NCBI GenBank assembly: GCA_947628025.1
Contig: CANQYH010000213.1
Location: 1-5,743, forward strand
From: an uncultured Lachnospiraceae bacterium
GTDB lineage: Bacteria; Bacillota; Clostridia; Lachnospirales; Lachnospiraceae
Length of the DNA: 5,743 nucleotides
Direction: 5' to 3'
Shown: positions 1 through 5,743 of the stretch, one piece after another
Position numbering within the stretch: position 1 is the stretch's first letter
How the letters are laid out: each line of letters begins with the position of its first letter
Made by a program: the position numbers and the translations under genes
Notes under the pieces: model-generated
Databases searched by the model: none
Told to the model about the DNA's origin: nothing
The model's input: only the letters and a program-made list of their open reading frames with translations

Positions 1-746
1 TCATCGACGTGACGCTGCCGGCGAAGAAGAATAACGTGGGGCACAGCCATCCCAATACGCTGGCCCTGGAAGAGCTGGAGCGCATTTTCGTGGGCATGGG
101 CTACGAGGTCGTCGAGGGTCCGGAGATCGAGTACGACGAGTACAATTTCACGAAGCTGAACATTCCGCCCAATCATCCGGCCAAGGACGAGCAGGATACG
201 TTCTATATTAATAAGGACATCGTTTTGCGGACCCAGACGTCGCCGGTCCAGGCCCGTACCATGGAAAAAGGGAAGCTGCCGATCCGCATGATCTCTCCGG
301 GCAGGGTGTTCCGTTCCGACGAAGTGGACGCCACCCATTCCCCCTCGTTCCATCAGGTGGAGGGACTGGTCGTCGATAAGGGCATCACATTTGCCGACCT
401 GAAAGGGACTCTGGCCGAGTTTGCCCGCCAGCTCTTCGGCGAGGACACGAAAGTGAAGTTCCGTCCCCACCACTTCCCGTTCACAGAGCCCAGCGCCGAG
501 ATGGACGTCAGCTGCTTCAAGTGCGGCGGCAAGGGCTGCCGTTTCTGCAAGGGAAGCGGCTGGATCGAGATCCTGGGCTGCGGCATGGTCCATCCCCATG
601 TATTTGAAATGTGCGGCGTGGATCCGGAAGTCTATACCGGTTTTGCATTCGGCGTGGGCCTGGAGCGCATTGCGCTGCTGAAGTATGAGATCGACGATAT
701 GCGCCTGCTTTATGAGAACGACGTGCGGTTCTTAAAGCAGTTCTGA
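1..746 (+). CDS. pheS: Phenylalanine--tRNA ligase alpha subunit, 3' part (start lies upstream of window)
   Basis: This is the catalytic subunit of the alpha2-beta2 class II synthetase that charges tRNA-Phe in the cytoplasm. The frame is already open at the left edge: ATC GAC at 3-8 reads into GTG at 9, giving IDVTLPAKK, a familiar internal PheS stretch. GTG 9 is therefore not the true start. About 247 residues are present against roughly 340 in the family, so the missing part is the N-terminal coiled-coil tRNA-binding arm. Visible in order are the motif 1 region (HPNTLALEELERIF), motif 2 (FRSDEVDATHSPSFHQVEG, about 309-365), and FRPHHFPFTEPSAEMDV. A Cys-X2-Cys-X4-Cys-X2-Cys knuckle follows at 513-548, then GWIEILGCGMVHPHV and motif 3 (GFAFGVGLER, about 639-668). 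The alanine in GFAFG belongs to the phenylalanine pocket. The C-terminus (DVRFLKQF, TGA at 744-746) is normal. The partner gene pheT follows after an unusually long gap. Confidence 0.97.
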   Translation, partial: IDVTLPAKKNNVGHSHPNTLALEELERIFVGMGYEVVEGPEIEYDEYNFTKLNIPPNHPAKDEQDTFYINKDIVLRTQTSPVQARTMEKGKLPIRMISPGRVFRSDEVDATHSPSFHQVEGLVVDKGITFADLKGTLAEFARQLFGEDTKVKFRPHHFPFTEPSAEMDVSCFKCGGKGCRFCKGSGWIEILGCGMVHPHVFEMCGVDPEVYTGFAFGVGLERIALLKYEIDDMRLLYENDVRFLKQF

Positions 747-747
747 T

Positions 748-838
748 CCCGGCCGCCGGTCCGGTTGGAAACGGCAGGTCCCGCCGCGGGAATCCTGCGC
801 GGAACGGGGCGTTTCCGGCTGGTTCAGACCGGCTCGGG
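748..838 (+). repeat. Nested inverted repeats forming one long imperfect hairpin
   Basis: Complementary arms nest without crossing: 748-751 with 835-838 (CCCG/CGGG); 755-761 with 827-833 (GCCGGTC/GACCGGC); 767-772 with 811-816 (GGAAAC/GTTTCC); 774-778 with 794-798 (GCAGG/CCTGC); and 779-783 with 787-791 (TCCCG/CGGGA, 3-base loop). The arms are exact matches by eye. No run of T follows on either strand, so this is not a standard rho-independent terminator. It may be an RNA processing or stability element between the two cistrons, or a remnant of a palindromic repeat. The function is unknown. Confidence 0.7.
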
Positions 839-930
839 AAAATACAGACCCGGGGAGGGCGTCGCCGGCGCTCTTTCCGGATCATAGACGAAGTGCAGAG
901 AACTTCTGCGTGCCGGCGCAATTCAGAAAA

Positions 931-936
931 AAGGAG
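931..936 (+). promoter_or_regulatory. Ribosome binding site of pheT (decides the start)
   Basis: AAGGAG stands 7 bases before ATG 944. It fixes that ATG as the start over the in-frame GTG at 893, which would add 17 basic residues with no family resemblance. Confidence 0.9.
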
Positions 937-943
937 AAACCAT

Positions 944-3364
944 ATGAATACAGCATTATCATGGATCAAGGCGTACGTACCGGATCTGGACGTGACCCCT
1001 CAGCAGTACACGGACGCTATGACGTTGTCCGGTACCAAGGTGGAGGGTTATACCTGCCTTGACAAAAATCTGGAGAAGATCGTGGTCGGCCAGATCCAAA
1101 AGATTGAGCCGCATCCGGACGCTACGAAGCTGGTGGTCTGCCAGGTGGATATCGGAGGGCGGACCATTCAGATCGTTACAGGCGCTCCGAACGTAAAAGA
1201 GGGGCAGAAAGTCCCGGTCGTCCTGGACGGCGGCAAGGTGGCGGGCGGCCACGACGGCGGTCCGCTGCCGGAAAATGGCATTGCGATCAAAAAAGGCAAG
1301 CTCCGCGGCGTTGAATCCGACGGGATGATGTGCTCCATCGAGGAGCTGGGATCCTCCCGCGATATGTACCCGGACGCGCCGGAGCTGGGGATCTATATCC
1401 TGCCCGAGGATACGCCCGTGGGCGCGGACGCGGTCGAGGTCCTGGGACTGCACGACGCCGTGTTCGAGTATGAGATCACGTCCAACCGGGTGGACTGCTA
1501 CAGTGTCGTCGGCATCGCCCGCGAGGCGGCGGCCACATTCGACAAACCGTTTTGCCCGCCGCAGGTGACGGCTACGGGAAACGGCGAGGATATTCACGAT
1601 TACCTGAAAGTGACGGTGGAGGATACGGACCTTTGCCCGCGCTACTGCGCCAGAATGGTGAAAAATATCCATCTGGCCCCGTCGCCCCAGTGGATGCAGC
1701 GCCGCCTGGCGGCCAGCGGCATCCGGCCCATCAACAATATCGTCGACATCACCAATTACGTCATGGAGGAATACGGCCAGCCCATGCACGCGTTCGATTA
1801 CGATCTGCTGGGCGGCCACGAGATCATCGTCAAATGCGCGAAAGACGGCGACGTGTTCCAGACTCTGGACGGCCAGGAACGGAAGCTGGACCATACGGTG
1901 CTGATGATCAACGACGGAGAGAAAGAGGTCGGCATCGCCGGCATCATGGGCGGCGAAAATTCCAAGATCACCGACGATGTGAAAACGATGGTCTTTGAGG
2001 CGGCCTGCTTTGACGGCACCAATATCCGCCTGTCCGCGAAAAAGATCGGCCTGCGCACCGACGCGTCCGGCAAATTCGAGAAAGGACTCGATCCCAACAA
2101 CGCCGAGGCGGCCATCAACCGCGCCTGCCAGCTGATCGAGGAGCTGGGAGCCGGCGAGGTCGTGGGCGGGATCATTGATATCTATACCCACAAAAAGACA
2201 GAGAAGCGGATCCCGTTCGATCCGGCCGGCGTCAACGCGCTTTTGGGCACCGAGATCGACGAGGAGACCATGCTGGGCTACTTTAAGAAGCTGGATCTGG
2301 GCTTTGACGCGGAGACGAGAGAGATCATCGCTCCCACGTTCCGCCAGGACCTGGAGCGCCCCTGCGATATCGCGGAGGAAGTGGCGCGCTTCTACGGCTA
2401 TGACAACATTCCGACGACGCTGCCCTCCGGCGAGGCGACGATGGGCGGGCTGCCCTACGACCTGCGCGTAGAAAACACCGCCAGGGAGATCGCCCAGTTC
2501 TGCGGCTTCAGCCAGAGCATGACCTATTCGTTTGAAAGTCCGAAAGTATACGATAAGCTGCTGTTCCCGGCCGGTTCCAGGCTGCGGGAGGCCGTCGAGA
2601 TCTCCAATCCGCTGGGAGAGGATTTCAGCATCATGCGCACGACGCCCTTAAACGGGATGCTGACCTCCCTTTCCACCAACTATAACCGCCGCAACAAGAA
2701 TGTCCGCCTCTATGAGCTGGCCAACGTTTATCTGCCGAAAGCCCTGCCTCTGACGGAACTGCCGGACGAGCGGCGCCAGTTTGTCCTGGGCGCTTACGGG
2801 GACGTAGATTTCTTCGTGATGAAAGGCGTCGTGGAGGAATTTTTCGACCGGGCCGGCATGACGAAAAAGGTCCACTACGACCCGAAAGCCGGCAGGCCCT
2901 ATCTGCATCCGGGCCGTCAGGCGGATATTCTCTATGACGGCACCGCGGTGGGCTATCTGGGCGAGCTCCATCCGGATGTGGCCGGCAATTATAAGATCGG
3001 CGAGAAAACGTATGTGGCGGTCCTGGATCTGCCGTCCGTCGTTCCGTTTACGACCTTTGACCGGAAATACGACGGCATCGCCAAGTATCCGGCCGTCACC
3101 AGGGATATCAGCATGGTCGTGCCGAAGGAGATCCTGGCGGGCCAGATCGAGGACATGATCGTACAGCGCGGCGGCAGGATCCTGGAGGATTATAAGCTCT
3201 TCGATATTTACGAGGGCGCGCAGATCCTGGCCGGGTACAAGTCCATGGCGTATTCGATCACGTTCCGGGCCAAGGACCATACGCTGGAGGAAAAAGAAGT
3301 CGGCGATGTGATGAAGAAGATCCTCCACGGTCTGGGCAGCATGGGGATCAAGCTGAGAGAATGA
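944..3364 (+). CDS. pheT: Phenylalanine--tRNA ligase beta subunit
   Basis: This is the beta subunit of cytoplasmic PheRS. It binds tRNA-Phe and carries the editing site that hydrolyses Tyr-tRNA-Phe. The protein has 806 residues, a normal full length, and starts MNTALSWIKAYVPDL as the family does. Domains run in order. The N-terminal B1 segment is followed by an OB-fold tRNA-binding domain at about 42-155 (KIVVGQIQKIEPHPDATKL, IVTGAPNV, GVESDGMMCSIEELG). The B3/B4 editing domain spans about 215-400; its QPMHAFD (280-285) and GIAGIMGGE (330-338) segments line the editing pocket in this family. The B5 domain lies at about 425-495 (DLERPCDIAEEVARFYGYDNIP). A degenerate synthetase-like core follows (ISNPLGEDFSIMRTTPLNGML, near 553-572). 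The C-terminal anticodon-binding FDX-ACB domain spans about 714-806 (KYPAVTRDISMVV ... GYKSMAYSITFRAKDHTL). No frameshift or missing block was seen. It is presumably co-transcribed with pheS; the TGA is at 3362-3364. Confidence 0.98.
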   Translation: MNTALSWIKAYVPDLDVTPQQYTDAMTLSGTKVEGYTCLDKNLEKIVVGQIQKIEPHPDATKLVVCQVDIGGRTIQIVTGAPNVKEGQKVPVVLDGGKVAGGHDGGPLPENGIAIKKGKLRGVESDGMMCSIEELGSSRDMYPDAPELGIYILPEDTPVGADAVEVLGLHDAVFEYEITSNRVDCYSVVGIAREAAATFDKPFCPPQVTATGNGEDIHDYLKVTVEDTDLCPRYCARMVKNIHLAPSPQWMQRRLAASGIRPINNIVDITNYVMEEYGQPMHAFDYDLLGGHEIIVKCAKDGDVFQTLDGQERKLDHTVLMINDGEKEVGIAGIMGGENSKITDDVKTMVFEAACFDGTNIRLSAKKIGLRTDASGKFEKGLDPNNAEAAINRACQLIEELGAGEVVGGIIDIYTHKKTEKRIPFDPAGVNALLGTEIDEETMLGYFKKLDLGFDAETREIIAPTFRQDLERPCDIAEEVARFYGYDNIPTTLPSGEATMGGLPYDLRVENTAREIAQFCGFSQSMTYSFESPKVYDKLLFPAGSRLREAVEISNPLGEDFSIMRTTPLNGMLTSLSTNYNRRNKNVRLYELANVYLPKALPLTELPDERRQFVLGAYGDVDFFVMKGVVEEFFDRAGMTKKVHYDPKAGRPYLHPGRQADILYDGTAVGYLGELHPDVAGNYKIGEKTYVAVLDLPSVVPFTTFDRKYDGIAKYPAVTRDISMVVPKEILAGQIEDMIVQRGGRILEDYKLFDIYEGAQILAGYKSMAYSITFRAKDHTLEEKEVGDVMKKILHGLGSMGIKLRE

Positions 3365-3381
3365 TTCCCGGAACACATAAT
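3353..3381 (+). promoter_or_regulatory. Candidate sigma-A promoter for eno
   Basis: CTGAGA at 3353-3358 matches TTGACA at 4 of 6 positions. CATAAT at 3376-3381 matches TATAAT at 5 of 6, and the spacer is 17 bases. The -35 overlaps the last codons of pheT. A start about 7 bases after the -10 would fall near 3388, exactly where the eno leader hairpin begins. This is inferred from sequence only, and a chance match is possible. Confidence 0.4.
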
Positions 3382-3387
3382 TGAAAG

Positions 3388-3442
3388 AAAAATGGCCATC
3401 CTAATCGTTACAAAAGTATGTGCGAACAGGAGGGCCATTTTT
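3388..3442 (+). promoter_or_regulatory. Leader hairpin of eno that pairs the Shine-Dalgarno; terminator-like shape
   Basis: The left arm AAAAATGGCC (3388-3397) is exactly complementary to GGCCATTTTT (3433-3442). After one A/G mismatch, TCCT (3399-3402) pairs with AGGA (3428-3431). The loop is 25 bases (3403-3427) and could form a small TAC-AAAA-GTA hairpin at 3409-3418. The right arm ends directly before the eno ATG at 3443 and contains most of its AGGAGG (3428-3433). The A-run/T-run flanks also look like a bidirectional intrinsic terminator after pheT, although the loop is large for one. Possible roles are translational control of eno, protection of the mRNA 5' end, or partial termination of pheT transcripts. 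Confidence 0.65.
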
Positions 3443-4717
3443 ATGTACGACCGGTTTGAGATCACAGAGGTGCACGGCAGGGAGATCCTGGATTCCAGGG
3501 GCAATCCCACGGTGGAAGTGGAGGTTACGCTGGAGGGCGGCGCGAAAGGGCGGGCCGCGGTTCCGTCCGGCGCATCCACCGGCAAATTTGAGGCGGCAGA
3601 GCTGCGGGACGGCGGGCCGCGGTACGGAGGAAAGGGCGTGCAGAAAGCCGTAGAGCACGTCAATACGGTGCTGGCCGACGCCGTCGCGTTCGAACGGGCG
3701 GTCGAGCAGCGAAAGATCGACGCGCTTTTGCGGGAGGCGGACGGTACGGAAAATAAAGGGAAGCTGGGGGCCAACGCGATCCTGGGCGTTTCCATGGCCG
3801 TGGCCAGGGCGGCCGCCAGCGAGCTGGGACTTCCGCTGTACCGCTATCTGGGCGGCGTAAACGCCAGCGTCCTGCCGGTTCCCATGATGAATATCTTAAA
3901 CGGCGGCGTCCATGCCGACAATACGGTGGATCTGCAGGAATTCATGATCATGCCGGTGGGAGCCGCCACGTTTTCCGAGGGACTGCGGATGTGCGCAGAG
4001 ATCTACCACACTCTGAAAAAGCTTTTGAAGACCTCCGGCTATTCCACGGCCGTCGGAGACGAGGGAGGGTTCGCTCCGGATCTGAAAGACGCGGAGGAAG
4101 TTTTAAGCTATATGGTAGAGGCCATAAAGCTGAGCGGCTATCAGCCGGGCGGGCAGGTATCCATCGCCATGGACGCGGCTTCCAGCGAGCTTTACGACGA
4201 GGCCACCGGGACCTACCGGTTCCCCGGCGAAAGCAGGATGCAGGGGCACGAGGTCCGGCGCACCGCAAAAGAGATGGTAGACTATTATACCTATCTGACA
4301 GACCGGTTCCCGATCGTTTCCATCGAGGACGGGCTGCAGGAAGAGGACTGGGACGGATGGAAATATTTGACGGAAACGCTGGGGAAACGGGTGCAGCTGG
4401 TGGGGGACGATCTGTTTGTCACCAACACCCAGAGGCTGAAAAAGGGGATCGAGCTGGGCGCGGGCAACGCGATTCTGGTGAAAGTCAACCAGATCGGCAC
4501 GCTGACGGAGAGCTTCGACGCCATCGAGATGGCGAAGCGCGCGGGATTCGGCACGATCATTTCCCACCGTTCCGGCGAAACGGAGGACCCGATCATCGCG
4601 GATATCGCCGTGGCCGTAAACGCCCGCCAGATCAAGACCGGCGCGCCCTGCCGGACGGACCGGACCGCGAAATACAATCAGCTGCTGCGGATCGGGGAAG
4701 AGCTGCAAGATTCGTAA
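3443..4717 (+). CDS. eno: Enolase (phosphopyruvate hydratase)
   Basis: Enolase converts 2-phosphoglycerate to phosphoenolpyruvate in glycolysis (and the reverse in gluconeogenesis), using Mg2+ in the cytoplasm. The protein has 424 residues and begins MYDRFEITEVHGREILDSRGNPT. The N-terminal domain has the mobile loop PSGASTGKFEAAELRDG (41-57) and ENKGKLGANAILGVSMA. The barrel carries His157 and Glu166 (NGGVHADN ... DLQEF), the proton donor Glu207 (GDEGGF), metal ligands Asp244 (AMDAASSE), Glu295 (SIEDGL) and Asp322 (GDDLFVTN), the general base Lys347 (ILVKVNQIGTL), His375 in SHRSGETED, and Lys398 (QIKTGAP). All expected catalytic positions are present. The C-terminus stops soon after YNQLLRIGEEL, a few residues shorter than Bacillus enolase, which is within normal variation. 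ATG 3443 is chosen because AGGAGG (3428-3433) precedes it by 9 bases. An in-frame ATG at 3392 would add 17 unrelated residues. No clear terminator follows the TAA at 4715-4717. Confidence 0.98.
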   Translation: MYDRFEITEVHGREILDSRGNPTVEVEVTLEGGAKGRAAVPSGASTGKFEAAELRDGGPRYGGKGVQKAVEHVNTVLADAVAFERAVEQRKIDALLREADGTENKGKLGANAILGVSMAVARAAASELGLPLYRYLGGVNASVLPVPMMNILNGGVHADNTVDLQEFMIMPVGAATFSEGLRMCAEIYHTLKKLLKTSGYSTAVGDEGGFAPDLKDAEEVLSYMVEAIKLSGYQPGGQVSIAMDAASSELYDEATGTYRFPGESRMQGHEVRRTAKEMVDYYTYLTDRFPIVSIEDGLQEEDWDGWKYLTETLGKRVQLVGDDLFVTNTQRLKKGIELGAGNAILVKVNQIGTLTESFDAIEMAKRAGFGTIISHRSGETEDPIIADIAVAVNARQIKTGAPCRTDRTAKYNQLLRIGEELQDS

Positions 4718-4725
4718 AATAATGG

Positions 4726-4754
4726 TTGTTTTTCTGGCGAAAGTGTGCTAAGAT
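4726..4754 (+). promoter_or_regulatory. Promoter of secG (extended -10)
   Basis: TTGTTT (4726-4731) is a weak -35. After a 17-base spacer comes TAAGAT (4749-4754), preceded by TGC, which is an extended -10 (TGn). GATAAT at 4752-4757 is an alternative -10 with 5 of 6 matches. The AT-rich stretch stands out sharply from the GC-rich genes on either side. Transcription would start near 4761 and give a leader of under 30 bases. Confidence 0.6.
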
Positions 4755-4771
4755 AATTTTGTTTTATGAAC

Positions 4772-4779
4772 AGGAGGTG
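4772..4779 (+). promoter_or_regulatory. Ribosome binding site of secG
   Basis: AGGAGGTG is a full-length match to the anti-Shine-Dalgarno sequence, 8 bases before ATG 4788. It selects this ATG over the out-of-frame ATG at 4766 and points to strong translation. Confidence 0.9.
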
Positions 4780-4787
4780 GAAAAAGC

Positions 4788-5024
4788 ATGGCAGTGTTGA
4801 AAGTGATATTAGCGGTTGTGTTTGTTCTCATATGTATCGCCCTGACCGTGATCGTACTGATGCAGGAGGGCAAGTCCGCGGGACTTGGTTCCATCAGCGG
4901 CATGGCGGACAGCTACTGGGGCAAAAACAGAGCACGCTCCATGGAAGGCACGCTGGAGAAGTTCACGAAATTCGCCGCGGCGGCTCTGCTGATCCTGGCG
5001 CTGATTTTGAACATTATCTGGTAG
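4788..5024 (+). CDS. secG: Preprotein translocase subunit SecG
   Basis: SecG is an accessory subunit of the membrane SecYEG channel and assists SecA-driven protein export. The protein has 78 residues, normal for Firmicutes. It shows the expected hairpin topology: hydrophobic helix at about 3-24 (VILAVVFVLICIALTVIVLM), a conserved cytoplasmic loop, and a second helix at about 61-77 (KFAAAALLILALILNIIW). The loop carries QEGKSAGLGSISG followed by DSYWGKNRARSMEGTLEKFTK, which matches the clostridial form of the family with its (D/T)xYWGKN segment. The gene has its own promoter upstream and a terminator just downstream, so it probably forms a largely monocistronic unit. The TAG stop is at 5022-5024. 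Confidence 0.95.
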   Translation: MAVLKVILAVVFVLICIALTVIVLMQEGKSAGLGSISGMADSYWGKNRARSMEGTLEKFTKFAAAALLILALILNIIW

Positions 5025-5035
5025 ATTAAGAACAG

Positions 5036-5061
5036 ACACTCTTGGAGACAAGGGTGTTTTT
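5036..5061 (+). terminator. Rho-independent terminator after secG
   Basis: ACACTCTT (5036-5043) pairs with AAGGGTGT (5050-5057) over 8 base pairs, including one G-T pair, around the 6-base loop GGAGAC. The T-rich tail TTTTGTTT (5058-5065) follows directly. It lies 11 bases after the secG stop and would end or attenuate transcription before rnr. Confidence 0.88.
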
Positions 5062-5110
5062 GTTTCCGGGGACATGAAGATCCTGAGACAGGGAAAGCTG
5101 GCGGATGAAC

Positions 5111-5136
5111 AGGAGGCGGCGGAAGGAGGCGGAGCG
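5111..5136 (+). repeat. Tandem 13-base repeat duplicating the rnr Shine-Dalgarno
   Basis: AGGAGGCGG occurs at 5111-5119 and again at 5124-5132, giving two adjacent 13-base units that match exactly over their first 9 bases. The second copy (AGGAGG at 5124-5129) sits 9 bases before the rnr ATG at 5139 and is the likely working ribosome binding site. The first is 22 bases away, too far to serve this start directly. Confidence 0.75.
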
Positions 5137-5138
5137 GC

Positions 5139-5743
5139 ATGACGAACGGACAGATGAAACAGCGGAAAGAAACGCTTCTGGCTCTGTTTTCCGACAGCGC
5201 CTACCGTCCGATGAAGCTCAAGGAGCTGGCGGCGCTTCTGGAGATCCCCAAAGAGCAGAGAGAGGATCTGAAAGAAGTCCTGGACGCGCTGATCTCGGAG
5301 GGAAAGGCCAGCGTTTCGGAGAGAGGCAGGTATGGGAAGCCGGGGCAGGATCGGGTGACAGGGACTTACAATGCGTATCTGAAAGGCCTGGGCTTCGTGG
5401 ATGTTCCAGGATGGGAGCGGGGCATCTTTATCCCAGCGGAAAAGAACGGCGGGGCCATGCACGGGGACACGGTGCAGGTCCTGGTGGAGAAAGAAGCGGA
5501 CGGCAGGCTGAGCGCCGAGGGTTTCGTCGTCAAGGTCCTGGAGCGGGCCAACCGCACGGTGGTGGGCCTTTTTCAGAAAGGAAGCTCCGGAGGGTTCGTG
5601 CTGCCGGACAACCCCAAGATCTTTATCGTTGTTTCGATTCCGGGCGGCCGGGAAAAAGGAGCTGTCAGCGGACATAAGGTGGTCGCCGAGATCACGAACT
5701 TCGCTGACACCGAGGGAGAAAAACCGGAGGGGCGCGTGACGGA
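5139..5743 (+). CDS. rnr: Ribonuclease R, 5' part (continues past the window)
   Basis: RNase R is a processive 3'-to-5' exoribonuclease of the RNB family that degrades structured RNA and, with SmpB-tmRNA, faulty mRNAs. The frame is open from ATG 5139 to the right edge (201 full codons). Residues of about 1-65 form a winged-helix-like N-terminus (MKLKELAALLEIPKEQREDL). The first cold-shock/OB domain then begins at GTYNAYLKGLGFVDVPGWERGIFIP, continues through AMHGDTVQVLV, and leads to EGFVVKVLERANRTVVGLF. The second OB-like segment has GGFVLPDNPKIFIVVSIPGG and GHKVVAEIT. This order is typical of RNase R; the catalytic RNB and S1 domains would lie beyond the edge. The start is supported by AGGAGG at 5124-5129, and an in-frame TGA at 5106 rules out a longer ATG-started form. 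No clear promoter lies between the secG terminator and this gene, so expression may depend on read-through. Confidence 0.93.
   Translation, partial: MTNGQMKQRKETLLALFSDSAYRPMKLKELAALLEIPKEQREDLKEVLDALISEGKASVSERGRYGKPGQDRVTGTYNAYLKGLGFVDVPGWERGIFIPAEKNGGAMHGDTVQVLVEKEADGRLSAEGFVVKVLERANRTVVGLFQKGSSGGFVLPDNPKIFIVVSIPGGREKGAVSGHKVVAEITNFADTEGEKPEGRVT

Larger units (their letters stand above)
747..943 (+). other. Long structured non-coding spacer between pheS and pheT
   Basis: This gap separates two genes that are usually only a few to some tens of bases apart. It is very GC-rich up to about 880 and then becomes A-rich before the pheT ribosome binding site. No credible gene was seen on either strand. 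The opposite-strand frame open across it (517-969) runs antisense through the end of pheS and reads as low-complexity Arg/Pro-rich protein. No convincing sigma-A promoter was seen. The left half is occupied by nested inverted repeats (748-838, listed separately). A small hairpin lies at 895-909 (GCAGA / TCTGC, 5-base loop), just before the AAGGAG at 931-936. I cannot assign the spacer to a known RNA family. Confidence 0.8.

Noticed and set aside
767..800. Possible T-box antiterminator motif between pheS and pheT
   Set aside because: The stretch resembles the end of a T-box (a CCGCGGGA-like segment), but the essential TGGnACC core is absent, no specifier stem is visible, and no T-tract terminator follows. 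A T-box for this operon would normally lie upstream of pheS, outside the window.
893..943. Longer PheT starting at GTG 893
   Set aside because: It adds 17 residues (MQRTSACRR...) unlike any PheT N-terminus, and AAGGAG at 931-936 points to ATG 944.
1339..2154. Near-identical stretch ATCGAGGAGCTGGGA at about 1339 and 2137 in pheT
   Set aside because: Both encode the common I-E-E-L-G combination with favoured codons; this is coincidence rather than a repeat element.
959..2191. 410-codon open frame on the minus strand inside pheT
   Set aside because: It is a shadow of GC-rich coding DNA in the opposite strand. The protein is rich in His, Asp and Arg without domains, and the + strand frame is clearly PheT.
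3392..3442. Longer enolase starting at ATG 3392
   Set aside because: The added residues (MAILIVTKV...) do not fit the family, the ATG lies in the hairpin arm, and no ribosome binding site precedes it.
4103..4708. Minus-strand open frame antisense to eno, and similar antisense frames elsewhere (2648-3376, 4809-5675)
   Set aside because: Low stop-codon density in GC-rich DNA explains them. None has a recognisable protein or a supporting promoter.
5105..5677. 190-codon + strand frame starting MNRRRRKEAERHDER
   Set aside because: It lies out of frame with rnr, is Arg/Gly-rich and low-complexity, and the overlapping frame from 5139 gives a clear RNase R.

Overview
The window carries five genes, all on the + strand: the 3' part of pheS, complete pheT, complete eno, complete secG, and the 5' part of rnr. 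All are housekeeping genes. The coding DNA is GC-rich, yet the proteins are of Firmicutes type: PheS has a four-cysteine knuckle, enolase has the Bacillus/Clostridium signature stretches, and SecG is a small two-helix protein with an MQEGKSAGLGSISG loop. Strong AGGAGG-type ribosome binding sites fit this. A GC-rich member of the Clostridia, perhaps a Lachnospiraceae-like gut anaerobe, is the best guess; this is inference from protein style and gene order, not a database match.

Layout. Positions 1-746 are the catalytic part of the phenylalanyl-tRNA synthetase alpha subunit. A 197-base non-coding spacer with strong nested inverted repeats follows, which is unusually long between pheS and pheT. 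Positions 944-3364 encode the beta subunit. A 78-base gap then contains a candidate promoter and a hairpin that buries the enolase ribosome binding site. Positions 3443-4717 encode enolase. A 70-base gap holds a good extended -10 promoter for secG (4788-5024), which is closed by a clear rho-independent terminator at 5036-5061. The rnr gene begins at 5139 behind a duplicated Shine-Dalgarno element and runs off the window.

How the genes relate. PheS and PheT form the alpha2-beta2 enzyme that charges tRNA-Phe. Enolase is glycolytic. SecG is an accessory subunit of the SecYEG translocon. RNase R degrades structured RNA. The order secG then rnr is often followed by smpB (and ssrA) in Firmicutes, so trans-translation genes may lie just beyond the right edge.

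I found no mobile element, CRISPR array, tRNA, rRNA or defence system, and no evidence of a new multi-gene system. The second-look signals are all in the gaps: the structured pheS-pheT spacer, the eno leader hairpin, and the tandem Shine-Dalgarno repeat before rnr.
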